Assembly: GCF_001592365.1 (NCBI RefSeq)
Contig: NZ_BCWU01000004.1
Coordinates: forward strand, 62,001 to 126,000
Length of the DNA: 64,000 nt
DNA from: Gordonia hydrophobica NBRC 16057
GTDB taxonomy: Bacteria > Actinomycetota > Actinomycetes > Mycobacteriales > Mycobacteriaceae
Direction: 5' to 3'
Translations under genes and position numbers: made by a program
Part shown: in pieces, positions 9,381 to 18,450 of the stretch
Numbering within the stretch: position 1 is the first letter of the stretch
How the letters are laid out: each line of letters opens with the position of its first letter
The notes under the pieces: model-generated
Told to the model about the DNA's origin: nothing
The model's input: the letters and a program-made list of their open reading frames with translations, nothing else
Database searches by the model: none

Positions 9381-9512
9381 ACGTCCCCGTCAGCACCCAC
9401 CGAGGAAAAGAACAAGCTGGCGCAGCGTCGAGCGAGGCCTGCGTTCGATCTGATATCGGCGCTCCGCGTGCGGCCTACTGTCCCATGGTGCTGAGATCTG
9501 CTTCCTCAGAAC

Positions 9513-9539
9513 CTTCCGGCGGCAATGTTCCGTCGGAAG
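9513..9539. terminator. Hairpin between convergent mrp and tatB
   Basis: Arms CTTCCGGCGG (9513-9522) and CCGTCGGAAG (9530-9539) pair at nine of ten positions around a 7-nt loop, and flanking CTCAG/CTGAG may lengthen the stem. It lies between two convergent genes, so a bidirectional terminator is plausible. No U-tract follows. Confidence 0.5.
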
Positions 9540-9599
9540 CTCCTGAGCGGGCAGTTCTCAGGCAGCGCACAGCCCCCTGATACCAGCTGAACTCACGAC

Positions 9600-9634
9600 G
9601 GTCTCGATAACCTGCGTGCAGCACTCGACCAACG
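9600..9634 (-). repeat. Short copy of the intergenic inverted-repeat element
   Basis: Read on the minus strand it is CGTTGGTCGAGTGCTGC, a short middle, then TATCGAGACC. It has the same ends as the 61172-61223 copy but an abbreviated centre. It lies just beyond the tatB stop. Confidence 0.6.
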
Positions 9635-9654
9635 TGGGGACGACCATCGTCGAG

Positions 9655-10083
9655 CTACGTCGCGTCCCAATCGGTCACGTCGGCCTTGCGCGGCGCCTGC
9701 GGCTCGGGGGCAGCAGGCTTGCGCATGTCGACCTGCGGGGCCGACTGACGCGGCTGGACTCGACTGATGTCGAGCGAATCGCGGACCGACGTGCTCAAGT
9801 CGTCGATCGTCGACGAATCGCCGTCGAAGAGATGCTTGGTGACGATGCTCTTCGGGCTCATCTGGCGGAGCTCGTTGAGCTGACTCAGCGGCTTGCGGAT
9901 GTCCTCGAAATCAGTACCCAACTCGTCCTGCAACTGCGAGCTGGCACCGGTCGCGTAATCGCGGACCTTTCGGATCGAACCCATCGCCCAGGAGACCGCG
10001 CCGGGAAGGCGCTCCGGCCCCAGAATGATCAGGGCGGCTGCCAAGAGTATGAGGATCTCACCCCATCCGACACTGCTGAACAT
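9655..10083 (-). CDS. tatB: Sec-independent translocase subunit TatB
   Basis: 142-residue Tat component. Short periplasmic N-terminus, one membrane helix (ILILLAAALIILGPERLPG, residues about 10-28) with the conserved G-P-E-R-L-P hinge, then an amphipathic helix (SWAMGSIRKVRDYA) and a Pro/Gln-rich cytoplasmic tail. With TatA and TatC it exports folded proteins. It follows htrA by 44 bp and is probably in the sigE-rseA-htrA-tatB transcription unit, the order known from mycobacteria. Confidence 0.93.
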   Translation of the reverse strand: MFSSVGWGEILILLAAALIILGPERLPGAVSWAMGSIRKVRDYATGASSQLQDELGTDFEDIRKPLSQLNELRQMSPKSIVTKHLFDGDSSTIDDLSTSVRDSLDISRVQPRQSAPQVDMRKPAAPEPQAPRKADVTDWDAT

Positions 10084-10127
10084 CGTCTTCTACGCCGCTC
10101 TCTCCACGCCGAACATGCTGCGGTCCG

Positions 10128-11597
10128 CTAATCGCTGACCGGGGTGATCTCACCGTCGAAATACCGGCCGTCGCGCCAGTAGGTGAACTTCACCGCGTCA
10201 CCGATCTTCGACGTGCGCACCGCAACCGTCAACTCGTCGGCGCCTTCGATCGCGTGTCCGTTGAATCTGGTCACGACGTCGCCCTCGCGGACGCCGGCTC
10301 GGGATGCCGGGCTGCCGTCGGCCACGTCGCGTACCTGTGCGCCGTAGATCCGGTCGTTGCGCACCGTGGCCGCGGTGATACCGATCGACGGATGGTTCAC
10401 CTTCCCCGACTTGATCAGCGCGTTCGCGATCGGCATCACTTCGTTGATCGGGATCGCGAAGCCGAGGCCGATGGAACCGCCCCCGGTCATCGCACCCGCG
10501 GTGTTGACGCCGATGACCTGCGCGTCGTCGTTCAGCAGCGGACCGCCGGAGTTACCCGGGTTGATCGCCGCATCGGTCTGAATCGCGTTGATGACGGCGT
10601 CGGTGTCCGACTCGGCATCCGGCCGGAGCGGCACGGCTCGGCCGGTGGCGCTGACGATGCCGCTGGTGACAGTCTTGTCGAAGCCGAGCGGTGAGCCGAA
10701 CGCGATGACCTCTTGCCCGATCTGCAGCTTGTCGGAGTCTCCGAGCTTCGACACGGTCAGATCGGCGACGTCGTCGACTTTCAGGACGGCGAGGTCGGTC
10801 TTGATGTCGCGGCCGACGATCCGGGCGGGCACCCGCTGGCGGTCGAAGAAGACCACCTCGAGCTTGGCCTTGGAATCGTTGGCCGCCTTGGAGATCACGT
10901 GATTGTTGGTGACGATGTAGCCGGATTTGTCGACGATGAAGCCCGAGCCGGACGCGCCTTCGACGGCAGTCCTGACTTCGATCGTCACCACAGACTTCTG
11001 CGCCGCCTGCACCACGCGGGCGACGTTGCTCGAAGCGTCGGTGTCGGGCGCCGAACCGTCGAGCTGCACCGAGTTCGAGTGCAACGGCGTCGCGACCTCG
11101 GCCGTCCAGCGCCCGATGAGTCCGCCGAACACGCCGACCAGCAGCGCGAGGATGCCCAGCGTCGCCAACGCCCACCACTGCACGCGACCGCCGAAGAGGA
11201 GTTCACGAATGCCGAGTTTCGGTCCGCGGTCCGTCGGACCGGTCGGCATCGGCACCGGGACGGCGGGCCGGGACATGCTGGCCGTGCTGTCGGGATCACG
11301 CCAGGGGTCGGGTTCCGGCGTCTCCTCCGGCTCCGGCACCGCATAGGGATCGCGCTGCAGCGTGTCGGTCACGCCCGCGGGCTTGCTGAACGCCTCGGCC
11401 AACACGGCGTCGGGTGGTGCGACCCGCGGTTCCGGACGGTCGGCCGGGACGTGCTCACCGGCGAACGACCCCTGAACCCCGTCCGGTCGCCCGAAGACCG
11501 CCGCGACGTCGGCAGCAGGCGGCTCACTCCGGGGCGCGGATACGGGCAGCGTCGAATCGGTCGACCGACCAGCAGACGAGGAGGGCGTGTCGGTCAC
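10128..11597 (-). CDS. htrA: Membrane-anchored serine protease HtrA/DegP-like
   Basis: 489 residues. A Pro-rich cytoplasmic region (1-135) is followed by one membrane helix (141-162) and an extracellular trypsin-like domain with triad His233 (TNNHVIS), Asp268 (KTDLAVLKV) and Ser350 (NPGNSGGPLL), then a C-terminal PDZ domain (about 395-485). Acts as an envelope quality-control protease/chaperone. The GTG start is 3 nt after the rseA stop, so it is co-transcribed with the SigE anti-sigma factor; SigE-dependent stress control is inferred from that linkage. Confidence 0.92.
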   Translation of the reverse strand: MTDTPSSSAGRSTDSTLPVSAPRSEPPAADVAAVFGRPDGVQGSFAGEHVPADRPEPRVAPPDAVLAEAFSKPAGVTDTLQRDPYAVPEPEETPEPDPWRDPDSTASMSRPAVPVPMPTGPTDRGPKLGIRELLFGGRVQWWALATLGILALLVGVFGGLIGRWTAEVATPLHSNSVQLDGSAPDTDASSNVARVVQAAQKSVVTIEVRTAVEGASGSGFIVDKSGYIVTNNHVISKAANDSKAKLEVVFFDRQRVPARIVGRDIKTDLAVLKVDDVADLTVSKLGDSDKLQIGQEVIAFGSPLGFDKTVTSGIVSATGRAVPLRPDAESDTDAVINAIQTDAAINPGNSGGPLLNDDAQVIGVNTAGAMTGGGSIGLGFAIPINEVMPIANALIKSGKVNHPSIGITAATVRNDRIYGAQVRDVADGSPASRAGVREGDVVTRFNGHAIEGADELTVAVRTSKIGDAVKFTYWRDGRYFDGEITPVSD

Positions 11598-11600
11598 GAG

Positions 11601-11969
11601 TCAGCGGCCCCAGCGATTGGGTCGACGGGTGCCGCGCAGGTCGATCTCCTGCGTCGGGATCTGACTCAATTGCGCACGCAGCGAATCGGGAACACTGAAC
11701 TCGTTGCGGCAGGTCTGCAGCATCGACCGCGCGCGGGCCTGTGCCGCGACCTCGCCCGCGCAGTCGCGGCAGAGTCGCAGATGCTCGTCGGCGCGCGCGG
11801 CCGCCTGCCGGGACAGCTCGTTGTCGACATACGCGACAACGGCTTCCGGATTCAGATGTTCGGTCGAGGCGAAACCCACGCTTTGACCGTAGCCGGGGTT
11901 CGGCGTGAGCGGCGACGATCCGGCGGATCGACGGCTTCCGCGGAAGCGCCCCATCTGGCCTGGGTTCAT
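11601..11969 (-). CDS. rseA: Zinc-type anti-sigma factor RseA for SigE
   Basis: 122 residues. Contains the ZAS signature H-x3-C-x2-C at His63, Cys67 and Cys70 (HLRLCRDC), typical of soluble redox or stress-responsive anti-sigma factors. The segment FASTEHLNPEAVVAYVDNEL aligns with mycobacterial RseA. ATG at 11969 is chosen because AGAGGGG lies 8 nt upstream; GTG at 11978 and ATG at 11996 are alternatives. Expected to sequester SigE until modified or degraded. Lies between sigE and htrA. Confidence 0.88.
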   Translation of the reverse strand: MNPGQMGRFRGSRRSAGSSPLTPNPGYGQSVGFASTEHLNPEAVVAYVDNELSRQAAARADEHLRLCRDCAGEVAAQARARSMLQTCRNEFSVPDSLRAQLSQIPTQEIDLRGTRRPNRWGR

Positions 11970-12057
11970 CGGTGTCACCCCTCTCATCGCACGCACCTGC
12001 TGGTCTCGCCTTCCGACTGACCAGGGTAGCGGAAGACGCGACGGCGAGCCGCCGGGG

Positions 12058-12681
12058 TCACTCGGCCGCTGCTACGGAGCGGCTGTCGGTGTACCCCCGC
12101 GCGGCCAGGAATTCGCGGATGCCCTGGCGACCGCGGTGAATGCGGCTGCGGACGGTTCCCATCTTGACACCGAGGGTGGCGCCGACCTCCTCGTACGACA
12201 GTCCTTCGATGTCGCACAGAACGACGGCGGCGCGGAACTCCGGAGCCAATGAATCCAGTGCGGCCTGCAGATCGGGATCGAGGTTCGCGTCGGCGTACGC
12301 CTGCTGCGGGTCCGGCGTGTCGGCGGGAGTGCGGTCGTACTCGGTCTCCAACGCTTCCATGCGAATCTTGCCGCGACGACGCACCATGTCCAGGAACAGG
12401 TTGGTCGTGATGCGGTGCAGCCACCCCTCGAACGTGCCCGCCTTGTACTTGGTCAAGGACCGGAAGACGCGGATGAAGGTCTCCTGCGTCAGATCCTCGG
12501 CGTCGTGCTGGTTGCCCGACAGGCGGTACGCGAGCCGGTAGACGCGATCGGCGTGCTCAGCGACGAGCTCGTCCCACGAGGGCATCAGATTACGATCGCC
12601 GGTGGCGTCGAATCCTGCGGTGCCCTGGAAGGCTCCGACGGTGTCGTCGGCTGAGGCCTTGCTCTTCATCGGGACGGTCAT
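12058..12681 (-). CDS. sigE: ECF RNA polymerase sigma factor SigE
   Basis: Extracytoplasmic-function sigma factor controlling envelope stress genes. Region 2 is seen in [34 protein letters not shown] and [18 protein letters not shown]. Region 4 is seen in [19 protein letters not shown] and [12 protein letters not shown]. The predicted product (207 residues) is shorter than M. tuberculosis SigE (257). The reading frame remains open upstream to 13161, so a longer N-terminus cannot be excluded, and ATG at 12669 is another candidate. The [13 protein letters not shown] stretch before region 2 matches mycobacterial SigE. Confidence 0.9.
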   Translation of the reverse strand: MTVPMKSKASADDTVGAFQGTAGFDATGDRNLMPSWDELVAEHADRVYRLAYRLSGNQHDAEDLTQETFIRVFRSLTKYKAGTFEGWLHRITTNLFLDMVRRRGKIRMEALETEYDRTPADTPDPQQAYADANLDPDLQAALDSLAPEFRAAVVLCDIEGLSYEEVGATLGVKMGTVRSRIHRGRQGIREFLAARGYTDSRSVAAAE

Positions 12682-12747
12682 CGTGCTGGTGCCAGTTCCT
12701 CTCTTCGCGTCCGGCGCGGACGGGGTCTCCCCGGTAACAACGCTTTC

Positions 12748-12765
12748 GGAACGATCGATATTTCC
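12748..12765. promoter_or_regulatory. Near-palindrome upstream of sigE
   Basis: GGAA-CG-ATCGAT-AT-TTCC is an 18-bp palindrome with 14 of 18 positions symmetric, 67 bp before the sigE start and in the region shared with the divergent methyltransferase gene. In mycobacteria sigE has several stress-controlled promoters. Which regulator, if any, binds here is unknown. Confidence 0.35.
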
Positions 12766-12901
12766 CAGGCTGTCGGGTTCTACCCTCTCGTACCCGAATG
12801 TGGTGTCCCTGGCACTGACCTGAAGGTTTACTGAGGATGAGAACCGGCACGACCGGCGTGCCCGCAACCGCAGGTCAACGCGGTATGGCACCCTCGATGA
12901 C

Positions 12902-13543
12902 ATGAGTGACACCGCGGCCGCCGCCGCTTCCATGAGTGAGTACGCCGAAGCAGCCATCGTCGAGGACGAGGCGCTCGCCGAGGCTCGGCTGCGCGCCGAG
13001 GAACTCGGTGCGTCGGCGGTCTCGCCCGCGACCGGCGCGCTGCTGTCACTGCTGGCCCGCGTCGCCGGTTCCAAGCACGTGGTGGAGATCGGCACCGGCG
13101 TCGGCGTCAGCGGTCTGTGGCTGCTGGCGGGGATGCCGGAGAACGGTGTCCTCACCACCATCGATCCCGAGTCCGAGCATCATCGCGCGGCGCGCGAGAC
13201 CTTCGCCGACGCCCATATCGCGCCGGGGCGCACGCGCCTGATCAACGGTGCGCCGACCGATGTCCTCACCCGCCTCGCCGATGAGACCTACGACCTCGTG
13301 TTCGTCGACGGCGCGCCGTTGAGTTACCCGCTGTTCGTCACCGAGGCGATCCGCATTCTGCGTCCGGGCGGACTGGTCGTGGTCAACAATGCCTCGGCCG
13401 ACGGCACCATCGCCGACCGCGATGCGGACGATCCGCGGACGCTCGCCGCCCGCGAGGCCGCGTCGATCATCGCCGACGACGACCGGCTGCTGCCCGCGGT
13501 GATCCCGGTCGGCACCGGATTGCTGGCGGCGGCGAAGGCGTGA
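12902..13543 (+). CDS. Class I O-methyltransferase (Rv1220c-like)
   Basis: 213-residue SAM-dependent O-methyltransferase of the caffeoyl-CoA-OMT-like family. Motif I is [16 protein letters not shown] (residues about 61-76), followed by [16 protein letters not shown] and [17 protein letters not shown]. The divergent position next to sigE is conserved in mycobacteria. The natural substrate is unknown. Confidence 0.86.
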   Translation: MSDTAAAAASMSEYAEAAIVEDEALAEARLRAEELGASAVSPATGALLSLLARVAGSKHVVEIGTGVGVSGLWLLAGMPENGVLTTIDPESEHHRAARETFADAHIAPGRTRLINGAPTDVLTRLADETYDLVFVDGAPLSYPLFVTEAIRILRPGGLVVVNNASADGTIADRDADDPRTLAAREAASIIADDDRLLPAVIPVGTGLLAAAKA

Positions 13544-13547
13544 CGAC

Positions 13548-13573
13548 CGTCTGACCGCCGCGGCGGTCAGACG
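13548..13573. terminator. 26-bp palindrome at convergent gene ends
   Basis: CGTCTGACCGCCG (13548-13560) and its exact reverse complement CGGCGGTCAGACG (13561-13573) abut. The palindrome sits 5 bp after the methyltransferase stop and includes the manB stop. A bidirectional terminator is likely, although there is no loop or U-tract. It also marks the junction between two blocks that are separate in M. tuberculosis. Confidence 0.6.
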
Positions 13574-14640
13574 TCCGTGGAGAAGCGGATCCCGCTGTCG
13601 GGGATCTCGACGCCCGGCCACACGCGGGCCCCGCGCAGCAGTTCACAGCGGGCGCCGACGTTGGCGCCGTCGCCGATGACGGTGTCGCGCACCAGCGCGT
13701 GGGCGCCCACGACGGCGTCGAAGCCGACGATGCTGCGTTCCACGACGGCGCCGTTCGCCACCGTCGCGCCGTCGAAGATGACCGCGCCGTCGAGGCGCGC
13801 ACCGGCCCCGATGTGGGCGCCACGACCGACGACGGTGCCGCCGATCAGGACCGCGCCGCGCGCGACGTCGGCGCCGTCGAGCACCAGCGACTCCCCGCAC
13901 GGCTTGGCGACGGCGGCCGACGGCGCGATCCCGCGAACGAGGTCGGCCGAGCCGCGCACGAAGTCTTCGGGCGTCCCCATGTCGCGCCAGTAGGCGTCGT
14001 CGACGTGACCGTGGATGTGCCTGCCCTGCGCGAGGATCGCGGGGAACACCTCGCGTTCCACCGAGACCGGACGACCGGCGGGGATCTCGCCGATCACCGA
14101 CCGATTGAAGACGTACGTGCCGGCGTTGATCTGGTTGGTCGGCGGGTCCTGCGTCTTCTCGAGGAACGCGGTCACACGACCGTCGGCGTCGGTCGGCACG
14201 CAGCCGAACGCCCGCGGATCACCCACGCGCACCAGATGCAGGGTCACCTCCGCGCCCGACGACTGATGCGTGGTGAGGACGTCGCGGATGTCGGTGCCGC
14301 CCAGGACGTCGCCGTTGAACACCAGGACGGTGTCGGCGGTCAGCGCGTCGTAGACGTTGCGAATGCCGCCGCCGGTGCCGAGCGGGGTGTCCTCGGTGAT
14401 GTACGTCAGGTTCAGCCCGAGTGCCGAGCCGTCACCGTAATGGTCGGCGAAGACGTGCGCCTGGTACGACGTGCCGAGCACGACGTCGGTGATCCCGGCC
14501 TCGCGGATCCGAGACAGCAGATGCGTCAGGAACGGCGTGCCGGCCGTCGGCAGCATCGGCTTCGGCGCCGACAGCGTCAGCGGGCGCAACCGGGTGCCTT
14601 TGCCTCCGACGAGGACCAGTGCCTGAACCGGTGAAGTCAC
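13567..14640 (-). CDS. manB: Mannose-1-phosphate guanylyltransferase (GDP-mannose pyrophosphorylase)
   Basis: 357-residue sugar-nucleotide pyrophosphorylase. The N-terminal nucleotidyltransferase domain begins with the signature LVLVGGKGTRLRPLT and includes FNGDVLGGTDI. The C-terminal half is a left-handed beta-helix of hexapeptide repeats (VARGAVLIGGTVVGRGAHIG). Makes GDP-mannose for mannosylated lipids and glycans if it matches its Rv3264c counterpart. GTG at 14640 follows a purine-rich GAAGGAAA. Third gene of the rmlD-wbbL-manB operon. The family is hard to separate from other NDP-sugar pyrophosphorylases without alignment. Confidence 0.85.
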   Translation of the reverse strand: MTSPVQALVLVGGKGTRLRPLTLSAPKPMLPTAGTPFLTHLLSRIREAGITDVVLGTSYQAHVFADHYGDGSALGLNLTYITEDTPLGTGGGIRNVYDALTADTVLVFNGDVLGGTDIRDVLTTHQSSGAEVTLHLVRVGDPRAFGCVPTDADGRVTAFLEKTQDPPTNQINAGTYVFNRSVIGEIPAGRPVSVEREVFPAILAQGRHIHGHVDDAYWRDMGTPEDFVRGSADLVRGIAPSAAVAKPCGESLVLDGADVARGAVLIGGTVVGRGAHIGAGARLDGAVIFDGATVANGAVVERSIVGFDAVVGAHALVRDTVIGDGANVGARCELLRGARVWPGVEIPDSGIRFSTDV

Positions 14641-14677
14641 AGGGTTTCCTTCCTTGTCCACGATGTCGTGGTCGAGC

Positions 14678-15559
14678 TCATGCGTGATCGCCGGATCTGC
14701 GCTGTTCGCGCAGGGCGGCTGCGACGGCGATCTTCGATCGGATCGCCAGGCCCGCCCGGAGCGCCACCCGCAGTGGCGCCCGCAACGGCCCGGGGTTCCG
14801 ATCGGCGTTGAAACGGTAGGCGCTCTCGTGGTGCGCCGGAATCATCTTCTCGGGATGTCTGCTGACCGAATGACTCTTCGCGTGCATCACCGACGCGGTC
14901 GGCACGAATACGTTGAGCCATCCGGACCGGCCGAGGCGGTCGCCGAGGTCGACGTCCTCCATGAACATGAAGTACCGCGAATCGAAGCCGCCGACGTTGT
15001 CGAAGGCGACGCGGCGCAGCAGCAGGCACGACCCCGACAGCCAGCCCACGGGGCGTTCGGTGCGTTCGGCGTCGTCGTTCCGGTAGGCAGCGGTCCACGG
15101 GTTCGACTTCCAGATCGCCCCCAGAATCGCATGCCCGCTGCCGGAGACGAGGTCCGGGACCCGACGCGCCGACGGGTAGACGCCGCCGTCGGGCTCGGTG
15201 ATCAGCGGCCCGAGGCTCGCGGCGCGCGGCCAGCGCGTCGCGGCCGCGAGCAGCTCGTCGATCGCGCCCGGTGACCACTCCACATCGGGGTTGGCGACGA
15301 GGACGAACTCGACTTCCGGGTCGATCTCGGCGACCCCGCGGTTCACCGCCCCGCCGTAGCCGATGTTGCCGCCGGTGTGCACCAGCGTGACGTTGTCGTG
15401 GTCGGCGACGGCCTGCTCCGGCGCCCCGTCGGTGGATCCGTTGTCGGCGATGACCACCTGCGGTGTCTGCGTCGACGCCGACGGCAGCGTGCGGAGGAAG
15501 TTGTGGAGGTAGTCGCCCGAGGAGAAAGTCACGGTCACGACGGCGAAGCTGGCAGTCAC
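14678..15559 (-). CDS. wbbL: Rhamnosyltransferase WbbL (GT2)
   Basis: 293-residue GT-A glycosyltransferase. The nucleotide-binding strand is ADNGSTDGAPEQ. The metal-binding region is ANPDVEW, and the acceptor region carries FMFMEDVDLGDRLGRSGW. In mycobacteria WbbL adds rhamnose to GlcNAc-diphosphoryl-decaprenol, building the arabinogalactan linker. It follows rmlD by 9 bp. Confidence 0.88.
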   Translation of the reverse strand: MTASFAVVTVTFSSGDYLHNFLRTLPSASTQTPQVVIADNGSTDGAPEQAVADHDNVTLVHTGGNIGYGGAVNRGVAEIDPEVEFVLVANPDVEWSPGAIDELLAAATRWPRAASLGPLITEPDGGVYPSARRVPDLVSGSGHAILGAIWKSNPWTAAYRNDDAERTERPVGWLSGSCLLLRRVAFDNVGGFDSRYFMFMEDVDLGDRLGRSGWLNVFVPTASVMHAKSHSVSRHPEKMIPAHHESAYRFNADRNPGPLRAPLRVALRAGLAIRSKIAVAAALREQRRSGDHA

Positions 15560-15568
15560 CGGCTCAGA

Positions 15569-16486
15569 CTAACGGAGGACATCGTCGTCAGCTGACCGCG
15601 CGGTCAGTGCGGCGTGCAGTGCGTCACGCCAGGTCCGCAGCGGTGTGAGCCCGGCCTCAGCCCAGCTTCGGGTCGAGAGCACCGAGTATGCGGGGCGCGG
15701 GGCGGGCCGCGGAAACTCCTGCGTGGTGCACGGCTCGACGCGGTGCGGGTCGGCCCCGATCTCCGTGAACACCGCCTGCGCGAGGCGGTGCCAGGTGGCG
15801 TCACCGGCGTTGACGGCGTGCACGATCGCGCCCGCGCGGAACGCGTCACGCTCGAGCGCGTCGGCGAGTTCCCACAGACCGACGGCGAGGTCGCGAGCGT
15901 AGGTCGGCGATCCGGTCTGATCGGCGACCACGCGCAGCGTGTCGCGGTTCCGCTCGAGCCCGATCATGGTCGACACGAAGTCCTCGGTGTCGCGCCCACC
16001 GGTGAACACCCAGGCGGTGCGGACCACCACGGTCGTCGGGTCGGCGGCGATCGCAGCGCGCTCCCCCGCCAGTTTTCCGGCGCCGTAGACGGTGGCAGGC
16101 GATCCGGTCGGGTCGTCCGGCTCGAACGGGCGCCAGGCGCCGTCAGGGCCGAGCATCGGCCGCTCGTAGACGTAGTCGGTCGACACGTGGATCAGTCGCG
16201 CGCCGGCTGCCCGAACCACCTCGGCCAGGTGCCGCGGGCCGTCGGCGTTCACCGCGAAGGCCGCGGCGGCATCGGACTCGGCGGCGTCGACCGCGGTGTA
16301 CGCCGACGCATTGACGACCACGTCGCCGGTCGACAGCGCGGCGAGCGCGCGACGCACCGAACCGATGTCGCTGACATCGATGTCGGCCGACGTCAGCGGG
16401 GTCACGGTGCGTGGTCCCGCCGTCGCGAGGAGGTGGCCGCCGAGTTGACCGCCTGCACCGACCACATAGAACCGCTGACTGCTCAT
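15569..16486 (-). CDS. rmlD: dTDP-4-dehydrorhamnose reductase RmlD
   Basis: 305-residue extended short-chain reductase making dTDP-L-rhamnose, the donor for WbbL. Shows the NAD(P) motif VGAGGQLGGHL, VNASAYTAVDAAE, STDYVYE and the catalytic Y-x3-K (VYGAGKLAGE). First gene of rmlD-wbbL-manB and divergent from the LCP gene with 136 bp between starts. Confidence 0.92.
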   Translation of the reverse strand: MSSQRFYVVGAGGQLGGHLLATAGPRTVTPLTSADIDVSDIGSVRRALAALSTGDVVVNASAYTAVDAAESDAAAAFAVNADGPRHLAEVVRAAGARLIHVSTDYVYERPMLGPDGAWRPFEPDDPTGSPATVYGAGKLAGERAAIAADPTTVVVRTAWVFTGGRDTEDFVSTMIGLERNRDTLRVVADQTGSPTYARDLAVGLWELADALERDAFRAGAIVHAVNAGDATWHRLAQAVFTEIGADPHRVEPCTTQEFPRPAPRPAYSVLSTRSWAEAGLTPLRTWRDALHAALTARSADDDVLR

Positions 16487-16622
16487 GAAGACTCATCCTT
16501 GCCCATCGTCAGCGTCGTCGCGGCTCGACGGGCCGGACGCGTGCCGGAGATCACCGCGACCGGTTCCGGCTGCGCCTCCCCGGGTTACGGGCGTCGAATC
16601 AGTAGTCTGGCGAAGGTCGGCG

Positions 16623-18392
16623 GTGGAATCGAGCGAAGGGACAGCGCGACAGGTGGAGTCACGAGGCGAACGCTCGCACGAGCCGGGAAAGGCGGACCGC
16701 CCGAAGAAGTCGGGTGCCGGTTCCGCCGAATCCGCGCGTCGGTCCAGCGGTTCACAGCGCCGTCGCTCCGCCCCGACCGGCACCGCAGCCGGGCCTCGGA
16801 CACGCCGTGACTCGGCGGAGATCCACACCGGAGCCACGACCCGTCCGCCGCGTCCGCACACATCCGCGCGGCGCCAGTCGGCGACGCCACCGGGCAGCTT
16901 CCGCGCCGCTCTGAAGCTCTGGGCCACCCGGCCGATCGCGGGAATCGCACCCAAGAACATCGGCCGCACGCTCATCGCGCTGCTCGCCGTCATGGTCCTG
17001 GTCGTCACCGGCCTCGGCTGGGTCAAGGTCCGGAGCCTCAACGGGTCGGTGACCCTCCTCTCCGATCTCGGCTTGGGCGGCGGTGACGACGGCGCCGTCG
17101 ACGTCCTTCTGGTCGGCACCGACTCCCGCGTCGACGCCAAGGGCCATCCGCTGTCCGACGAGGAGCTCAAGTGGCTGCGCGTCGGCGGCGACGTCAGCAC
17201 GAGCACCGACACCATCGTCCTCGTCCGCATCCCGAACGACGGATCCAAGGCCACCGCCATCTCCATCCCCCGCGACACCTACGTGGATGTGCCGGGTCTG
17301 GGCATGAGCAAGATCAACGCCGCATACGGCACCACCCGCGAAGGCGTGCGGCGCAGCGAAGTGGAGAAGGGCGTCGACGAGGCGCAGGCCGAGAAGGACG
17401 GCACCAAGGCCGGTCGGCTGGCCCTCATCGAGAGCGTCGCGAACCTCACCGGCATCACCGTCGACCATTACGCCGAGGTGGGCCTGCTCGGTTTCGCGCT
17501 CCTCACCGACGCCGTCGGAGGCGTGGAGGTCTGCCTCAAGAACGCGGTCAACGAGCCGTTCTCCGGCGCCCGGTTCCGCGCGGGCAAGCAGAAGTTGATG
17601 GGTCCGACGGCGCTCAGCTTCGTCCGCCAGCGACACGGGCTCCCCCGCGGCGACCTCGACCGGATCACCCGTCAGCAGGTGTACATGGCGTCGCTGGCGC
17701 AGAAGATCCTGTCGACGCAGACACTGACCAACACCTCCAAGCTGCAGGATCTCCAGGATGCCGTGTCGCGGTCGGTGGTGCTCGACGACGGGTGGGACAT
17801 CCTCACCTTCGCCGAGAGTCTCAAGGATCTCACCGGCGGCAACGTGAAGTTCACGACCATTCCGATCGCCGACGATCAGGCCTGGAGCGAGGACGGCACC
17901 CAGAGCGTTCTCGCCGTCGACACGCAGGCCGTGCACACCTTCATCAACGAGCAGCTCGGAACCGGCAAGACCGCGGCCAACGACAATCCGCGCGCCGACT
18001 ACAAGGTCGACGTGGTCAACGCAGGCACCACCGAGGGGCTCGCGGGCAACGTGATGCGGCTGCTCGCCAAACGCGGGTATCAGAAGGGCGAGACGTCCAC
18101 GAAGCCCATGAACGAGTTCGACTCGCTGATCTTCGCCAAGTCGACGGACAGCGAGGGCGCGAAGCAACTGCGCAACGATCTGAAGGCCGGTTCCATCGAG
18201 ATCCGCGAGGACTCGTCGCTGCCGGACAACACGCTCCGGCTGGTGCTGACGAACACCTACAACTACGGTCTCGGCGCCATCTCGAACACCACCGAAGCCG
18301 GTGACGACGGCAGTTCGTCGGCATCGTCGACCGCGAACAAACCGGCCCCGGTGATCAAGGCCGACACCGACGGTCCGGTGTGCGTCAACTGA
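16623..18392 (+). CDS. LytR-CpsA-Psr (LCP) family cell-wall glycopolymer ligase
   Basis: About 589 residues. Arg/Ser/Pro-rich cytoplasmic N-terminus, one membrane helix (TLIALLAVMVLVVTGLGWV), then the LCP domain (VDVLLVGTDSR, TIVLVRIPNDG, ISIPRDTYVDVPG, FVRQRHGLPRGDLDRITRQQ) and a C-terminal LytR_C domain (ADYKVDVVNAGTTEGLAG). Such proteins transfer arabinogalactan from its lipid carrier to peptidoglycan, which fits the neighbouring linker genes. GTG at 16623 is chosen for GAAGG 6 nt upstream; GTG at 16653 and starts further upstream remain possible. Confidence 0.88.
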   Translation: MESSEGTARQVESRGERSHEPGKADRPKKSGAGSAESARRSSGSQRRRSAPTGTAAGPRTRRDSAEIHTGATTRPPRPHTSARRQSATPPGSFRAALKLWATRPIAGIAPKNIGRTLIALLAVMVLVVTGLGWVKVRSLNGSVTLLSDLGLGGGDDGAVDVLLVGTDSRVDAKGHPLSDEELKWLRVGGDVSTSTDTIVLVRIPNDGSKATAISIPRDTYVDVPGLGMSKINAAYGTTREGVRRSEVEKGVDEAQAEKDGTKAGRLALIESVANLTGITVDHYAEVGLLGFALLTDAVGGVEVCLKNAVNEPFSGARFRAGKQKLMGPTALSFVRQRHGLPRGDLDRITRQQVYMASLAQKILSTQTLTNTSKLQDLQDAVSRSVVLDDGWDILTFAESLKDLTGGNVKFTTIPIADDQAWSEDGTQSVLAVDTQAVHTFINEQLGTGKTAANDNPRADYKVDVVNAGTTEGLAGNVMRLLAKRGYQKGETSTKPMNEFDSLIFAKSTDSEGAKQLRNDLKAGSIEIREDSSLPDNTLRLVLTNTYNYGLGAISNTTEAGDDGSSSASSTANKPAPVIKADTDGPVCVN

Positions 18393-18450
18393 CGCCCGAA
18401 CACCTGGCGGCCGACCGAGGGAGGCCCCCTCACCTGTGGAAGAGGAACCG

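Noticed and set aside
9300-9494. Small plus-strand frame after mrp
   Set aside because: Consists largely of the intergenic repeat copy; no ribosome site.
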